Assembly (NCBI GenBank): GCA_023091665.1
Contig: JALJCQ010000004.1
Location: forward strand, 1,612,001-1,676,000
Source: Pythium myriotylum
Lineage: Eukaryota; Oomycota; Peronosporomycetes; Pythiales; Pythiaceae
DNA length: 64,000 nt
Direction: 5' to 3'
Below are positions 31,429-42,877 of this stretch, piece after piece. Positions within the stretch are counted from its first letter, which is position 1, and each line of letters begins with the position of its first letter. Below the pieces are notes generated by a model. It had not been told where the DNA came from. It did not search any database and worked only from the letters and a program-made list of their open reading frames with translations. The position numbers and the translations under genes are program-made.

Positions 31429-34400
31429 CTACTGGAACCATCCAGGATGATCATGTTCGCAAGCGCGAACAAGATCAGAGCAATCTTGCCTGAGAATACT
31501 CTCATCGACCCAGGAGCTCTGGTTGCTTGGGTACCCAAGCCACTTGACCAAGAGCTGGCGGACGCCATTGTGCACACGCACACTGTCGAGAGACTCGACG
31601 TGATAATGGCGTTCGCCATTCCTGTCGATCACAGGCAAAGGAGCGCGCACCGGTCGCAGCGCTTTCCTTCTGGTCTTGACACCAGTGTCGGGGACCCGAC
31701 GTGCTCCTTCGGGTTCAGCAAACGTAACCCGACGTCGTATTGACGACGCTGCGGTCGCGTTTGACGACCACGTCGAACTTCGACGGGCTTGAGCAAGCCG
31801 TGCAGAGCGTCTTGGCGCTTCGCTGTGTGGGTGAACCACGCCACTTGCAGAACCCTGCACTGCGACAGAGTCGCTAGAGGAATCATCCGTGACTGGCACG
31901 TTCTCGTGCGCGACTGTGGGTGGTTGCATATCGGCGGCAACTCCGCCTGGAATTGTTTCCGACGACTCTTCGTCCGCTTCATCTCCATCAGGGCGGAGAT
32001 ACGGCTTGAGCAAGCCGACGTAGAACGTCGGGTGCGTCTGCAACCATGTTGGCAGATCGACCCTGTAGGAGTTTCCACTCCGCTTCAACACCTTGAACGG
32101 GCCGATATATCTCGGCAGCAGCTTTGAGCTGCCCAAGCTGGACACAGCATTCTGAGACAGGTTCTTCGTGCTAACAAGCACATAGTCGCCTGGCTTGAAC
32201 ACATGCGTGTTCTTCCGACCGTGCTTGTCGGCTTGTTCCTTCTGAACATCTTGGGCAGCTGCCATCGCGTCACGCACGCGGGTGATGATATTCACAAGTG
32301 TCGACAGGAAGTCGTCGATCTTGCGGCGCTCCGCCGACTTGGAAACACCTTCCAACTGGGAGGCAAGTAATTGCCGAGCCCCTCCCCCACCAGACTGGGC
32401 ACTGCCCATGAGACAGAGCGGCAGCGCTGGGTGTCTCAACCCGTTCACGTAGAACGGCGACAGACCTGTCGAGGCATGAACAGAGTTGTTCATGGCGAAC
32501 TCCACCATGGGGAGGTGGTCGCACCACGAGAGTGGGTCACTCGCACAATACGAGCGGATGATATCCTCGACGACGCGGTTGGCGCGCTCGGTCTGGCCAT
32601 CGGTCTCCGGATGGTCCGTCGTCGACATGTCGAGCCTGGAGCCCAGGATTTGGAAAAGTCCCTCCCAGAAATCGCTGGTGAATCTGGGATCCCGATCGGA
32701 GACAACCGAATCGGGCAAGCCGTGAAGACGGAATACGACGTCAACGAAGAGTCGTGCACAGTCGAGACCTGTGCAGGTGTCTGACACCGGAGCAAGATGA
32801 ACCATCTTGCTGAGACGGTCGACAAAGACCAGCACACCATTGTGCCCTCGGGACGTCTTCGGCATGCCGAAGAAGAAGTCCATGCTCACAGAGCGCCAGC
32901 AGTCGCTGGGGACAGGCAGGCTCTGAAGCGGGGCCTGAGAGTGTGAACTTGGCTTCACTCGTTGACAGACGTCACACGTGCGGACATACCGCGACACCCA
33001 CTTGTACATCTTGGGCCACCAAAATCTTGGGCTGAGAAGCGAGTACGTCTTCTCACGGCCAAGATGGCCAGCACCGGGTGCGTCGTGGGCGCCATGCGCG
33101 ATCACGTATCGCAGGTCGTCGTCTGCAGGAACGACAACGCGAGCTTCTTCGCTGTTCGAGACCTGATATTTCAGGAGGCCGTCTTCGAACGTGTACCGAT
33201 GGAGTCGGGCTCGAACACGAGGCGAGAGAGACTTCTCTGAGTCGGACGACTTGAGAGCACGAATGATCTCCGGACATTGTGCGTCGCCTGCGTAGGCGTC
33301 ACGAATCAAGTCGTAGACATCAGAAGCAACTGATGTGAGATGGTTCATCTCGTAGTCGGGACGCCGAGAGAGTGCGTCCGCCAGCACGTTGAGCCGACCC
33401 GGCTTGTACTCAACAGTAAAGTTGTATTCTGAAAAGAATGACAACCAGCGAGCCATTCGCGGCGACAAGTGCGGGGACTGTGTCGCCGTGCGTAGAGACG
33501 CATGGTCTGTGTAGACCACGAACGGCAACGCGCCGAGAAGGTGAACGCGGAACTTCACCAAGGCGTGCTTCATCGCCAACAATTCCTTGTCGTGAACTGG
33601 ATAGTTCTTCCCGGCCGCTTGCAGCTGGCGAGACTGATACGAGATAACTCTCTCGTGACCATCTTGGTCCTTCTGCAAAAGTGCACAGCCGATCGCATAG
33701 TCGGAGGCGTCACAGACGACGCTGTACGGAGCGGAGTCATCCGGCAACGCCAGGATCGGCGCTTGGAGGAGACTCTCCTTGATCTTCTGGAAGGCAGCTT
33801 CCGTGTCGTGAGACCACGACCACCCAACGTCATTCTTGAGCAGCTGAGTCAGCGGCCGAGCCATCTCGTCGTAGTTCTTCGTGAACCGATGCAAGTAGTT
33901 GGCGAGACCCAACCACTTGCGTAGGTCCTTCACGGACCGTGGCGATGGCCACTCGGCGATTGCCTTCACCTTCTCGGGATCCGCCCGAACACCGTCGACT
34001 CCGACGAAACACCCAAGCACTGGGATCTCTTCGGCACCGAAGATACACTTATCCAAGTTGGCATAAAGCTTATGCTCCTCGAGGCATTCGAGAACTTGGC
34101 GGAGGTGATCCTCATGGAGCGTATCCAAATCACGACCGGGCTCCGGGTTCGTGTGGGCGTAGATGTCGTCGAAGTACGTCTGTGCGAATGCTCGCAGGGG
34201 ACGGAACAGATGGGTCACCAAGCGATTGAACGTCGCTGGGGCGTTCGACAGCCCCTGTGCCATCTCTAGCCACTTCCAGAGCATACCGCTCGGCGTACTG
34301 ACGGCAGTCTTGGGGATGTCCCCACGCTCCATGAGCACTTGGTAATAACCGTCGACCAAGTCGAGAGAACTGAATTTCTTCGCGCAGGACATCCGGTGGA

Positions 34401-36000
34401 TGATCACATCCTTCCGAGGGATCGGAGTGGACGCAGGAATCGTCTGTGCGTTCAACTTGTTGTACGCGTGGACGATCCTCCACTTGCCATTTGGCTTGCG
34501 CACACAGAACGTTGGTGCGCTGTGCGGCGAGACGCTCTCACGCACCAGGCCAGCCTTGGCTTTCTTGGCAAAGAATTCATCAATGAAGTCCGATTGTTCG
34601 GCTGGCAGGGCCCACTGGCGAACCGTCGCATAGCTCGAGCCAGGCTTGAGCTTGATCTCGTGGCGAACGCCACGATCAGGGGGCAACCCCGCCGGCGGGT
34701 TCTTGCTGAGGCAAGTCTCCGCAAACCGCTTGACTAGCGGATAGAACCGATCCTTCGGATTCTTAAGGATGGCCGAACCACGGCGCGCGTCAAACTTCTG
34801 ACGAAACTCAACGAGGACATCCTCGTCAATCACCGTCGAGGTGTTGAGTTCAGCGAGGTCTCGCTCAGATCGGAGGATCACAACCTCAGCGATCTCACCA
34901 GCCTTGAGCTCGCGGACGAAATCGTCCATAGGGAGTTCCTCCAAGCTAGTCAGCTCGGAGAACTCGGGCAACGGTGCCATATCGACCGTGGACGGATCGA
35001 TCGACGATCCCGTCATCACATCAACGATGTGCATGTCATACGACGCGTCCGAGAGCGGGAGTGGCTCAAGCATGGGCTCGGTCATATCCGACGACCCTGA
35101 AAGCGGCTCGACCGCACGCGGACACGCGACAAGGGGACAAATCCCGGAAGCATCTTCCATGCTGGTACTTGGAGGGGGCGGAGACAACTCGACGCCCTCT
35201 TCTACGCCGTACTCCACGGCAGACGGCACGACCGTCTCCGGAACACCCGAGGTGTCCATGGCGTTCACTACGCCAATGAAGTAGGCACTTCCATCATCCT
35301 TGATGGGGCTCATCAGCCGGCGGACGAAGGAGGGTTCATGACGCTCCTGAGCTCCGTTCCTGCCGGGAGACGTGCTCCCAATCGACTTGGTTCTCCAGTC
35401 GATCCATGGCTCGTGGCGCTCTAGCCACGGCATGCCGAGGATGAGGTCAAACCTCTCATCCATGTCGAGCACTGTAAAGCGCTCGACTGAGTCGAAATCG
35501 ACAAACGCAATGCGTAGATCGACCTCGATCTTCTTCGTCTCTGCGACGATGCCCGTCGCAAGACGCACCGAGACTCTTCCGAGATCTCGCTCACAAGCTT
35601 GAGCAAATAGAGAAGCATTCTCAGCAATACTTTGCTTGCGACCGTAATTGCGCGTCGCACCAGAGTCGATTAGGACTCTGAAGGGACGTGCAAATCCCTT
35701 CACTTGAGCAGTGACGACGATGAGCTCGCCACTGATGCGCAGCTCATCAACTGCTGAGAAGAGATCTTCTTCCGGGGGCACCCCGCCTTGCGATACTGCC
35801 GAACTCGGCGTCGCGGAGCGAGGAGTGATCGCCCCAGTAGACTGCCCCGCGTCTACTGGGAACTGTCGTTTCCCTGCGACGTGGAAGCAGATCCACCTCG
35901 GTTTCCCGAGCGCCGCGGCCGACCACGGCGAGCACGACCACCGCCCCTCTTGCGCGGACAATTCCGCTGGAAGTGACCGAACTTCCCACAAGTAGAACAC
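31429..36000 (-). CDS. Chromovirus Pol polyprotein
   Basis: An uninterrupted frame of 1523 residues. Domains in order: aspartic protease (VLIDSGATRN near residue 110, LILGMPWL later), reverse transcriptase (SAPTFCVRKPNGKWRIV, FSSLDLVDGYYQV, catalytic YFDD near residue 608), RNase H (VVCDASDYAIGCALLQ), integrase zinc finger (GHLGREKTYSLL, CDVCQRVK near 970), integrase core (SMDFFFGMP, SDRDPRF, GQTERANRV) and a C-terminal chromodomain ending at the last residue (YHVESLDSVRV, LLVKWLGYPSNQSSWVD). It has no clear ATG of its own and overlaps gag by 148 nt in the -1 frame, so expression as Gag-Pol by -1 frameshift is likely. Every catalytic residue I could check is present. Confidence 0.93.
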   Translation of the reverse strand: MFYLWEVRSLPAELSAQEGRWSCSPWSAAALGKPRWICFHVAGKRQFPVDAGQSTGAITPRSATPSSAVSQGGVPPEEDLFSAVDELRISGELIVVTAQVKGFARPFRVLIDSGATRNYGRKQSIAENASLFAQACERDLGRVSVRLATGIVAETKKIEVDLRIAFVDFDSVERFTVLDMDERFDLILGMPWLERHEPWIDWRTKSIGSTSPGRNGAQERHEPSFVRRLMSPIKDDGSAYFIGVVNAMDTSGVPETVVPSAVEYGVEEGVELSPPPPSTSMEDASGICPLVACPRAVEPLSGSSDMTEPMLEPLPLSDASYDMHIVDVMTGSSIDPSTVDMAPLPEFSELTSLEELPMDDFVRELKAGEIAEVVILRSERDLAELNTSTVIDEDVLVEFRQKFDARRGSAILKNPKDRFYPLVKRFAETCLSKNPPAGLPPDRGVRHEIKLKPGSSYATVRQWALPAEQSDFIDEFFAKKAKAGLVRESVSPHSAPTFCVRKPNGKWRIVHAYNKLNAQTIPASTPIPRKDVIIHRMSCAKKFSSLDLVDGYYQVLMERGDIPKTAVSTPSGMLWKWLEMAQGLSNAPATFNRLVTHLFRPLRAFAQTYFDDIYAHTNPEPGRDLDTLHEDHLRQVLECLEEHKLYANLDKCIFGAEEIPVLGCFVGVDGVRADPEKVKAIAEWPSPRSVKDLRKWLGLANYLHRFTKNYDEMARPLTQLLKNDVGWSWSHDTEAAFQKIKESLLQAPILALPDDSAPYSVVCDASDYAIGCALLQKDQDGHERVISYQSRQLQAAGKNYPVHDKELLAMKHALVKFRVHLLGALPFVVYTDHASLRTATQSPHLSPRMARWLSFFSEYNFTVEYKPGRLNVLADALSRRPDYEMNHLTSVASDVYDLIRDAYAGDAQCPEIIRALKSSDSEKSLSPRVRARLHRYTFEDGLLKYQVSNSEEARVVVPADDDLRYVIAHGAHDAPGAGHLGREKTYSLLSPRFWWPKMYKWVSRYVRTCDVCQRVKPSSHSQAPLQSLPVPSDCWRSVSMDFFFGMPKTSRGHNGVLVFVDRLSKMVHLAPVSDTCTGLDCARLFVDVVFRLHGLPDSVVSDRDPRFTSDFWEGLFQILGSRLDMSTTDHPETDGQTERANRVVEDIIRSYCASDPLSWCDHLPMVEFAMNNSVHASTGLSPFYVNGLRHPALPLCLMGSAQSGGGGARQLLASQLEGVSKSAERRKIDDFLSTLVNIITRVRDAMAAAQDVQKEQADKHGRKNTHVFKPGDYVLVSTKNLSQNAVSSLGSSKLLPRYIGPFKVLKRSGNSYRVDLPTWLQTHPTFYVGLLKPYLRPDGDEADEESSETIPGGVAADMQPPTVAHENVPVTDDSSSDSVAVQGSASGVVHPHSEAPRRSARLAQARRSSTWSSNATAASSIRRRVTFAEPEGARRVPDTGVKTRRKALRPVRAPLPVIDRNGERHYHVESLDSVRVHNGVRQLLVKWLGYPSNQSSWVDESILRQDCSDLVRACEHDHPGWFQ

Positions 36001-36991
36001 TTGATGTGAAGAGCCTTCACGTCGATCGCACGCAAGTCGACCGTGCTGAGATCGACTCCACTGAGGTCGATGACGCTCAGGTCCATCGGTTCGACGACCG
36101 GTGGTGGAACCGGCGTGACCGGAGGCGGCGCTGCCGGACTCGCGGATAAACCGCGCGAGAGACGCTGAACGTAGTCCTCTCGCAGCGCGGCGACGAACGC
36201 GTCTTCTAGGAGCATGGGCTCCTCGCGGAAAACCGCAGCCTTCTCAGGACCGGGATCCATCCCTTCCATGAACGTCGTCAGCATGACGTCTTCTGCGAGC
36301 GCATTCGCAGCCATGTTGGCACGGAGTTGACGTAACTCCTGCACATACGTGTGCAGCTCGCGGCCACCTTGCCGACAAGCGAGAAACGCAGCTCGCTGGC
36401 GATGCGCCACATTTGGCGGTTGAAACATCGACTTCATCGCCTTGGCAAGCGTTGCCCAGTCGGAAAAACATCCGGGATGCGACGTCTCGCACGTGAGGGC
36501 CAGATCTTCGCTCGGCCCGTCATGTTCGAGATCGCAAAGGCGATCTTCTGCCGTTCATCACGGATGCAGCCGGCTGATGTGGCGAGCTCGATCTCGCGTT
36601 GCCAGAAGGCAAGATTGTCGCTTTCTTCACCCGAATACGGGGACACCGTAACCTTCACGGCCTTCGGACGTTCCGGAGGTGCCGGCGATGGCACATACGT
36701 AGCCTTCGGCGGCACCTGAGCTGGCTGAGTAGCCTGAGTCGCGGACACGCGGGACGTCACGACGTCGAGAAGTTACTTCTCGAGAGCTGTCTCGTAGTCG
36801 CGAAAACGCGCGACATGGGCGAGGACTTCGCCGGAGCCGCGTCGGAGCAGCTCGATGACACTTGCTCGGCCATTGATGGCCTCCATCTTCTGGAGATAGG
36901 TCCACTGGGCCTCATCCAGGTACGGATGGTCTTGACGCGACAGCGTCGGATGGCTTGACGCCATCACGAAGTCGGAAGCTTCGGACATCAC
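35853..36991 (-). pseudogene. Chromovirus Gag
   Basis: It starts at 36991 (MMSEASDFVMASS) and is open to a TAA at 36773-36775, continues in the same frame to about 36490, then shifts into the frame ending at 35853. The capsid-like part reads KVTVSPYSGEESDNLAFWQ and, after the shift, RELHTYVQELRQLRANM. The nucleocapsid has a CCHC knuckle, CSTCGKFGHFQRNC, followed by an Arg/Gly-rich basic tail. One stop and one frameshift, both possibly sequencing errors, contrast with the clean pol. Confidence 0.85.
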
Positions 36992-37145
36992 GATGTCGGC
37001 GTCGGATTGACGACAAGTGCTACCAAGTGTAACGGTCCACGACCGTACACAGCACCTGCGCTTGAGGAAGCGTGAGCAGCCGCTCCGAGTTGACCCCTGT
37101 CGACGAGCGCCAAGGACTTGGCAAAAGGCGAACTGATTGTATTCA

Positions 37146-37168
37146 GATTATTCCCCTGGGGAATAATC
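37146..37168. promoter_or_regulatory. Palindrome across the 5' LTR / internal junction
   Basis: GATTATTCCCC (37146-37156) and GGGGAATAATC (37158-37168) are exact complements around one T at 37157, the LTR boundary. The first internal bases of the element RNA are thus complementary to the end of its own LTR. I see no tRNA-type TGG primer site next to the LTR. Confidence 0.6.
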
Positions 37169-37330
37169 CCCCCTATACCTGATATCCCTGGTATCTAATA
37201 CCCATGGATATCACCTACTGAATCTAATAAAAGAGAGTCACTACTTAGGGTAACTTTTCCCCTAAGTGGACCACACACGTTATGTACCTACACAACCTAA
37301 CCTACTTGTGTAACCTTGTACCCCCTTACA
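37157..37330 (-). repeat. 5' LTR of the chromovirus
   Basis: 174 bp, partner of 30300-30473. The array resumes at 37331 with the GA-rich tract of a unit. Confidence 0.93.
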
Positions 37331-37563
37331 AGAGGAGAGAAGAAGAGAAGAGAAGAGAAGAGACGAGACGAGACGAGGGAGGAGAGGAGAGGAAGGGGTA
37401 GGGTAGGAGTAGGGTAGGGGTGTTGTACGTGGAGGGTGGGAGCTATTGATGGGGGAGAGAGGAGGCAGAGCGATCTGATGGGGGGCGGGAGCAGGCAGGG
37501 TGATTAGTGATGGTGGAAGGCTGGCATGGAGTGGGTCGTGTGACGTTGCAAAAAGATAGACAA

Positions 37564-37635
37564 GGGCCATGCCGGAGATCGAATCCGGGACCTCTCGCAC
37601 CCTAAGCGAGAATCATACCACTAGACCACATGGCC
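37564..37635 (-). tRNA. tRNA-Pro(AGG), array copy 1
   Basis: 72 nt, same structure as 20865-20936, including A53-U61. T5 terminator at 37550-37554. The GA tract downstream of it abuts the chromovirus LTR. The native upstream flank GCGCAAACCACTATTTACG is present (TAAATAG on the minus strand about 12-18 nt upstream, possibly a TATA-like element). Next copy 1336 bp away. Confidence 0.95.
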
Positions 37636-38899
37636 GCGCAAACCACTATTTACGACCCCCTCCTCAAACACAACCCTAAGCCTAAATGACCTCTCAAAAC
37701 ACATAACACAAACACACTACACACACATCATACCCAGGCCCACAGCAACCATACACACCAATTACAAACACTACCAACACTACCCCCTTCTCCCTCTCCC
37801 CCTTACCCTCACACTACTATTACTACCACCACACTTCTAGTGCCCACGGACTTCGCGGACCACCGACTTCCTTCGCCGACCCATGCTTCGAGGGCGTCAC
37901 CCCACGTTACAGCGCCACTGCAGCGCCAGTACCAAACTAGTATTTCGACATCTACGACTACGGCTTCGTCCGCGTCTATGTCGACTGCGTCCACATCGGC
38001 TGCGGTCGCGGCAGCTCGTTACCCGCCAATTCAACGCCACGAATCTTATCTTTATTGTTCTACCACCGCGTCGTCGCTCAGCGACCCCGCGACGCGGTTG
38101 CCACAACAATCCACCCAAAAACAAACTAGCCTTCCCCCACAACAACTCCCAACCGATGTATCATCGCGCGCAAGACAAGACACAGCCAGCCGCCGACCCG
38201 AATGCATATGGTCGTGCACATCTCGCTGCGTTCCTATGTCTTCCACGTCTTCGCATCCTCTCATCTTCTCATCTTCGTCTCCGAGAGTGTCGAGTGTCGG
38301 CACCTGTCTCTTCGTCACAGCTCCGTGTCGGCTTGCCAGACCCCGCGCAGCGCGGCTACCCGAAATCCTAGCTCACCGCCTGTCCCCTCTGCACAACACA
38401 GCCATCTTCGTTTACTCCTTCGGTGCCTTCTCCGTCTTCTCCGTCTTCCCATTTGCTCGGTCTTCTCGGTCCTCTCGGTCTTCTCCTTCTCGGTCCTCTC
38501 GGTCTTCTCGGTCTTCTCGGTCTTCTCATACGCTCGTCATCGTATCTTCGTTCATACCAGCTGGGAAGAAAACAAAGGAGAAGAAAAGAAAACACCAACA
38601 GTCTCATAGACGATCTTGATTCAGGTTTTGTTTGTTCGTTTGTTTGTTTGGGAAAGAGGAGGGAGGAGAGGAGAGAAGAAGAGAAGAGAAGAGAAGAGAC
38701 GAGACGAGACGAGGGAGGAGAGGAGAGGAAGGGGTAGGGTAGGAGTAGGGTAGGGGTGTTGTACGTGGAGGGTGGGAGCTATTGATGGGGGAGAGAGGAG
38801 GCAGAGCGATCTGATGGGGGGCGGGAGCAGGCAGGGTGATTAGTGATGGTGGAAGGCTGGCATGGAGTGGGTCGTGTGACGTTGCAAAAAGATAGACAA

Positions 38900-38971
38900 G
38901 GGCCATGCCGGAGATCGAATCCGGGACCTCTCGCACCCTAAGCGAGAATCATACCACTAGACCACATGGCC
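38900..38971 (-). tRNA. tRNA-Pro(AGG), array copy 2
   Basis: Same 72-nt gene by eye. T5 terminator at 38886-38890. Next copy 1336 bp away (long minisatellite form). Confidence 0.95.
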
Positions 38972-40235
38972 GCGCAAACCACTATTTACGACCCCCTCCT
39001 CAAACACAACCCTAAGCCTAAATGACCTCTCAAAACACATAACACAAACACACTACACACACATCATACCCAGGCCCACAGCAACCATACACACCAATTA
39101 CAAACACTACCAACACTACCCCCTTCTCCCTCTCCCCCTTACCCTCACACTACTATTACTACCACCACACTTCTAGTGCCCACGGACTTCGCGGACCACC
39201 GACTTCCTTCGCCGACCCATGCTTCGAGGGCGTCACCCCACGTTACAGCGCCACTGCAGCGCCAGTACCAAACTAGTATTTCGACATCTACGACTACGGC
39301 TTCGTCCGCGTCTATGTCGACTGCGTCCACATCGGCTGCGGTCGCGGCAGCTCGTTACCCGCCAATTCAACGCCACGAATCTTATCTTTATTGTTCTACC
39401 ACCGCGTCGTCGCTCAGCGACCCCGCGACGCGGTTGCCACAACAATCCACCCAAAAACAAACTAGCCTTCCCCCACAACAACTCCCAACCGATGTATCAT
39501 CGCGCGCAAGACAAGACACAGCCAGCCGCCGACCCGAATGCATATGGTCGTGCACATCTCGCTGCGTTCCTATGTCTTCCACGTCTTCGCATCCTCTCAT
39601 CTTCTCATCTTCGTCTCCGAGAGTGTCGAGTGTCGGCACCTGTCTCTTCGTCACAGCTCCGTGTCGGCTTGCCAGACCCCGCGCAGCGCGGCTACCCGAA
39701 ATCCTAGCTCACCGCCTGTCCCCTCTGCACAACACAGCCATCTTCGTTTACTCCTTCGGTGCCTTCTCCGTCTTCTCCGTCTTCCCATTTGCTCGGTCTT
39801 CTCGGTCCTCTCGGTCTTCTCCTTCTCGGTCCTCTCGGTCTTCTCGGTCTTCTCGGTCTTCTCATACGCTCGTCATCGTATCTTCGTTCATACCAGCTGG
39901 GAAGAAAACAAAGGAGAAGAAAAGAAAACACCAACAGTCTCATAGACGATCTTGATTCAGGTTTTGTTTGTTCGTTTGTTTGTTTGGGAAAGAGGAGGGA
40001 GGAGAGGAGAGAAGAAGAGAAGAGAAGAGAAGAGACGAGACGAGACGAGGGAGGAGAGGAGAGGAAGGGGTAGGGTAGGAGTAGGGTAGGGGTGTTGTAC
40101 GTGGAGGGTGGGAGCTATTGATGGGGGAGAGAGGAGGCAGAGCGATCTGATGGGGGGCGGGAGCAGGCAGGGTGATTAGTGATGGTGGAAGGCTGGCATG
40201 GAGTGGGTCGTGTGACGTTGCAAAAAGATAGACAA

Positions 40236-40307
40236 GGGCCATGCCGGAGATCGAATCCGGGACCTCTCGCACCCTAAGCGAGAATCATACCACTAGACCA
40301 CATGGCC
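40236..40307 (-). tRNA. tRNA-Pro(AGG), array copy 3
   Basis: Same 72-nt gene by eye. T5 terminator at 40222-40226. Next copy 1321 bp away (short minisatellite form, four GAGAC). Confidence 0.95.
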
Positions 40308-41556
40308 GCGCAAACCACTATTTACGACCCCCTCCTCAAACACAACCCTAAGCCTAAATGACCTCTCAAAACACATAACACAAACACACTACACACACAT
40401 CATACCCAGGCCCACAGCAACCATACACACCAATTACAAACACTACCAACACTACCCCCTTCTCCCTCTCCCCCTTACCCTCACACTACTATTACTACCA
40501 CCACACTTCTAGTGCCCACGGACTTCGCGGACCACCGACTTCCTTCGCCGACCCATGCTTCGAGGGCGTCACCCCACGTTACAGCGCCACTGCAGCGCCA
40601 GTACCAAACTAGTATTTCGACATCTACGACTACGGCTTCGTCCGCGTCTATGTCGACTGCGTCCACATCGGCTGCGGTCGCGGCAGCTCGTTACCCGCCA
40701 ATTCAACGCCACGAATCTTATCTTTATTGTTCTACCACCGCGTCGTCGCTCAGCGACCCCGCGACGCGGTTGCCACAACAATCCACCCAAAAACAAACTA
40801 GCCTTCCCCCACAACAACTCCCAACCGATGTATCATCGCGCGCAAGACAAGACACAGCCAGCCGCCGACCCGAATGCATATGGTCGTGCACATCTCGCTG
40901 CGTTCCTATGTCTTCCACGTCTTCGCATCCTCTCATCTTCTCATCTTCGTCTCCGAGAGTGTCGAGTGTCGGCACCTGTCTCTTCGTCACAGCTCCGTGT
41001 CGGCTTGCCAGACCCCGCGCAGCGCGGCTACCCGAAATCCTAGCTCACCGCCTGTCCCCTCTGCACAACACAGCCATCTTCGTTTACTCCTTCGGTGCCT
41101 TCTCCGTCTTCTCCGTCTTCCCATTTGCTCGGTCTTCTCGGTCCTCTCGGTCCTCTCGGTCTTCTCGGTCTTCTCGGTCTTCTCATACGCTCGTCATCGT
41201 ATCTTCGTTCATACCAGCTGGGAAGAAAACAAAGGAGAAGAAAAGAAAACACCAACAGTCTCATAGACGATCTTGATTCAGGTTTTGTTTGTTCGTTTGT
41301 TTGTTTGGGAAAGAGGAGGGAGGAGAGGAGAGAAGAAGAGAAGAGAAGAGACGAGACGAGACGAGACGAGGGAGGAGAGGAGAGGAAGGGGTAGGGTAGG
41401 AGTAGGGTAGGGGTGTTGTACGTGGAGGGTGGGAGCTATTGATGGGGGAGAGAGGAGGCAGAGCGATCTGATGGGGGGCGGGAGCAGGCAGGGTGATTAG
41501 TGATGGTGGAAGGCTGGCATGGAGTGGGTCGTGTGACGTTGCAAAAAGATAGACAA

Positions 41557-41628
41557 GGGCCATGCCGGAGATCGAATCCGGGACCTCTCGCACCCTAAGC
41601 GAGAATCATACCACTAGACCACATGGCC
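41557..41628 (-). tRNA. tRNA-Pro(AGG), array copy 4
   Basis: Same 72-nt gene by eye. T5 terminator at 41543-41547. Next copy 1321 bp away. Confidence 0.95.
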
Positions 41629-42877
41629 GCGCAAACCACTATTTACGACCCCCTCCTCAAACACAACCCTAAGCCTAAATGACCTCTCAAAACACATAAC
41701 ACAAACACACTACACACACATCATACCCAGGCCCACAGCAACCATACACACCAATTACAAACACTACCAACACTACCCCCTTCTCCCTCTCCCCCTTACC
41801 CTCACACTACTATTACTACCACCACACTTCTAGTGCCCACGGACTTCGCGGACCACCGACTTCCTTCGCCGACCCATGCTTCGAGGGCGTCACCCCACGT
41901 TACAGCGCCACTGCAGCGCCAGTACCAAACTAGTATTTCGACATCTACGACTACGGCTTCGTCCGCGTCTATGTCGACTGCGTCCACATCGGCTGCGGTC
42001 GCGGCAGCTCGTTACCCGCCAATTCAACGCCACGAATCTTATCTTTATTGTTCTACCACCGCGTCGTCGCTCAGCGACCCCGCGACGCGGTTGCCACAAC
42101 AATCCACCCAAAAACAAACTAGCCTTCCCCCACAACAACTCCCAACCGATGTATCATCGCGCGCAAGACAAGACACAGCCAGCCGCCGACCCGAATGCAT
42201 ATGGTCGTGCACATCTCGCTGCGTTCCTATGTCTTCCACGTCTTCGCATCCTCTCATCTTCTCATCTTCGTCTCCGAGAGTGTCGAGTGTCGGCACCTGT
42301 CTCTTCGTCACAGCTCCGTGTCGGCTTGCCAGACCCCGCGCAGCGCGGCTACCCGAAATCCTAGCTCACCGCCTGTCCCCTCTGCACAACACAGCCATCT
42401 TCGTTTACTCCTTCGGTGCCTTCTCCGTCTTCTCCGTCTTCCCATTTGCTCGGTCTTCTCGGTCCTCTCGGTCCTCTCGGTCTTCTCGGTCTTCTCGGTC
42501 TTCTCATACGCTCGTCATCGTATCTTCGTTCATACCAGCTGGGAAGAAAACAAAGGAGAAGAAAAGAAAACACCAACAGTCTCATAGACGATCTTGATTC
42601 AGGTTTTGTTTGTTCGTTTGTTTGTTTGGGAAAGAGGAGGGAGGAGAGGAGAGAAGAAGAGAAGAGAAGAGAAGAGACGAGACGAGACGAGGGAGGAGAG
42701 GAGAGGAAGGGGTAGGGTAGGAGTAGGGTAGGGGTGTTGTACGTGGAGGGTGGGAGCTATTGATGGGGGAGAGAGGAGGCAGAGCGATCTGATGGGGGGC
42801 GGGAGCAGGCAGGGTGATTAGTGATGGTGGAAGGCTGGCATGGAGTGGGTCGTGTGACGTTGCAAAAAGATAGACAA

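Larger units (their letters stand above)
30300..37330 (-). mobile_element. Chromovirus (Ty3/Gypsy) with short LTRs
   Basis: A 7.0 kb element, sense strand minus, inserted in the tRNA array. LTRs of 174 bp (30300-30473 and 37157-37330) differ at three positions by eye. Gag and pol overlap in a -1 relation. Pol is uninterrupted. The flanks (gtgcc and agagg) do not match, and 239 bp of the array unit are missing at the insertion site, so the junction arose by recombination or deletion. Confidence 0.92.

Noticed and set aside
37840..38619. A 259-codon open frame repeated in every array unit (254-260 codons depending on the minisatellite), plus two other overlapping open frames on the same strand
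   Set aside because: It starts at GTG, is Ser/Thr/Arg-rich and low in complexity, and its C-terminal part is a translated 9-bp minisatellite. Several frames are open at once, which near-identical units explain without coding selection.
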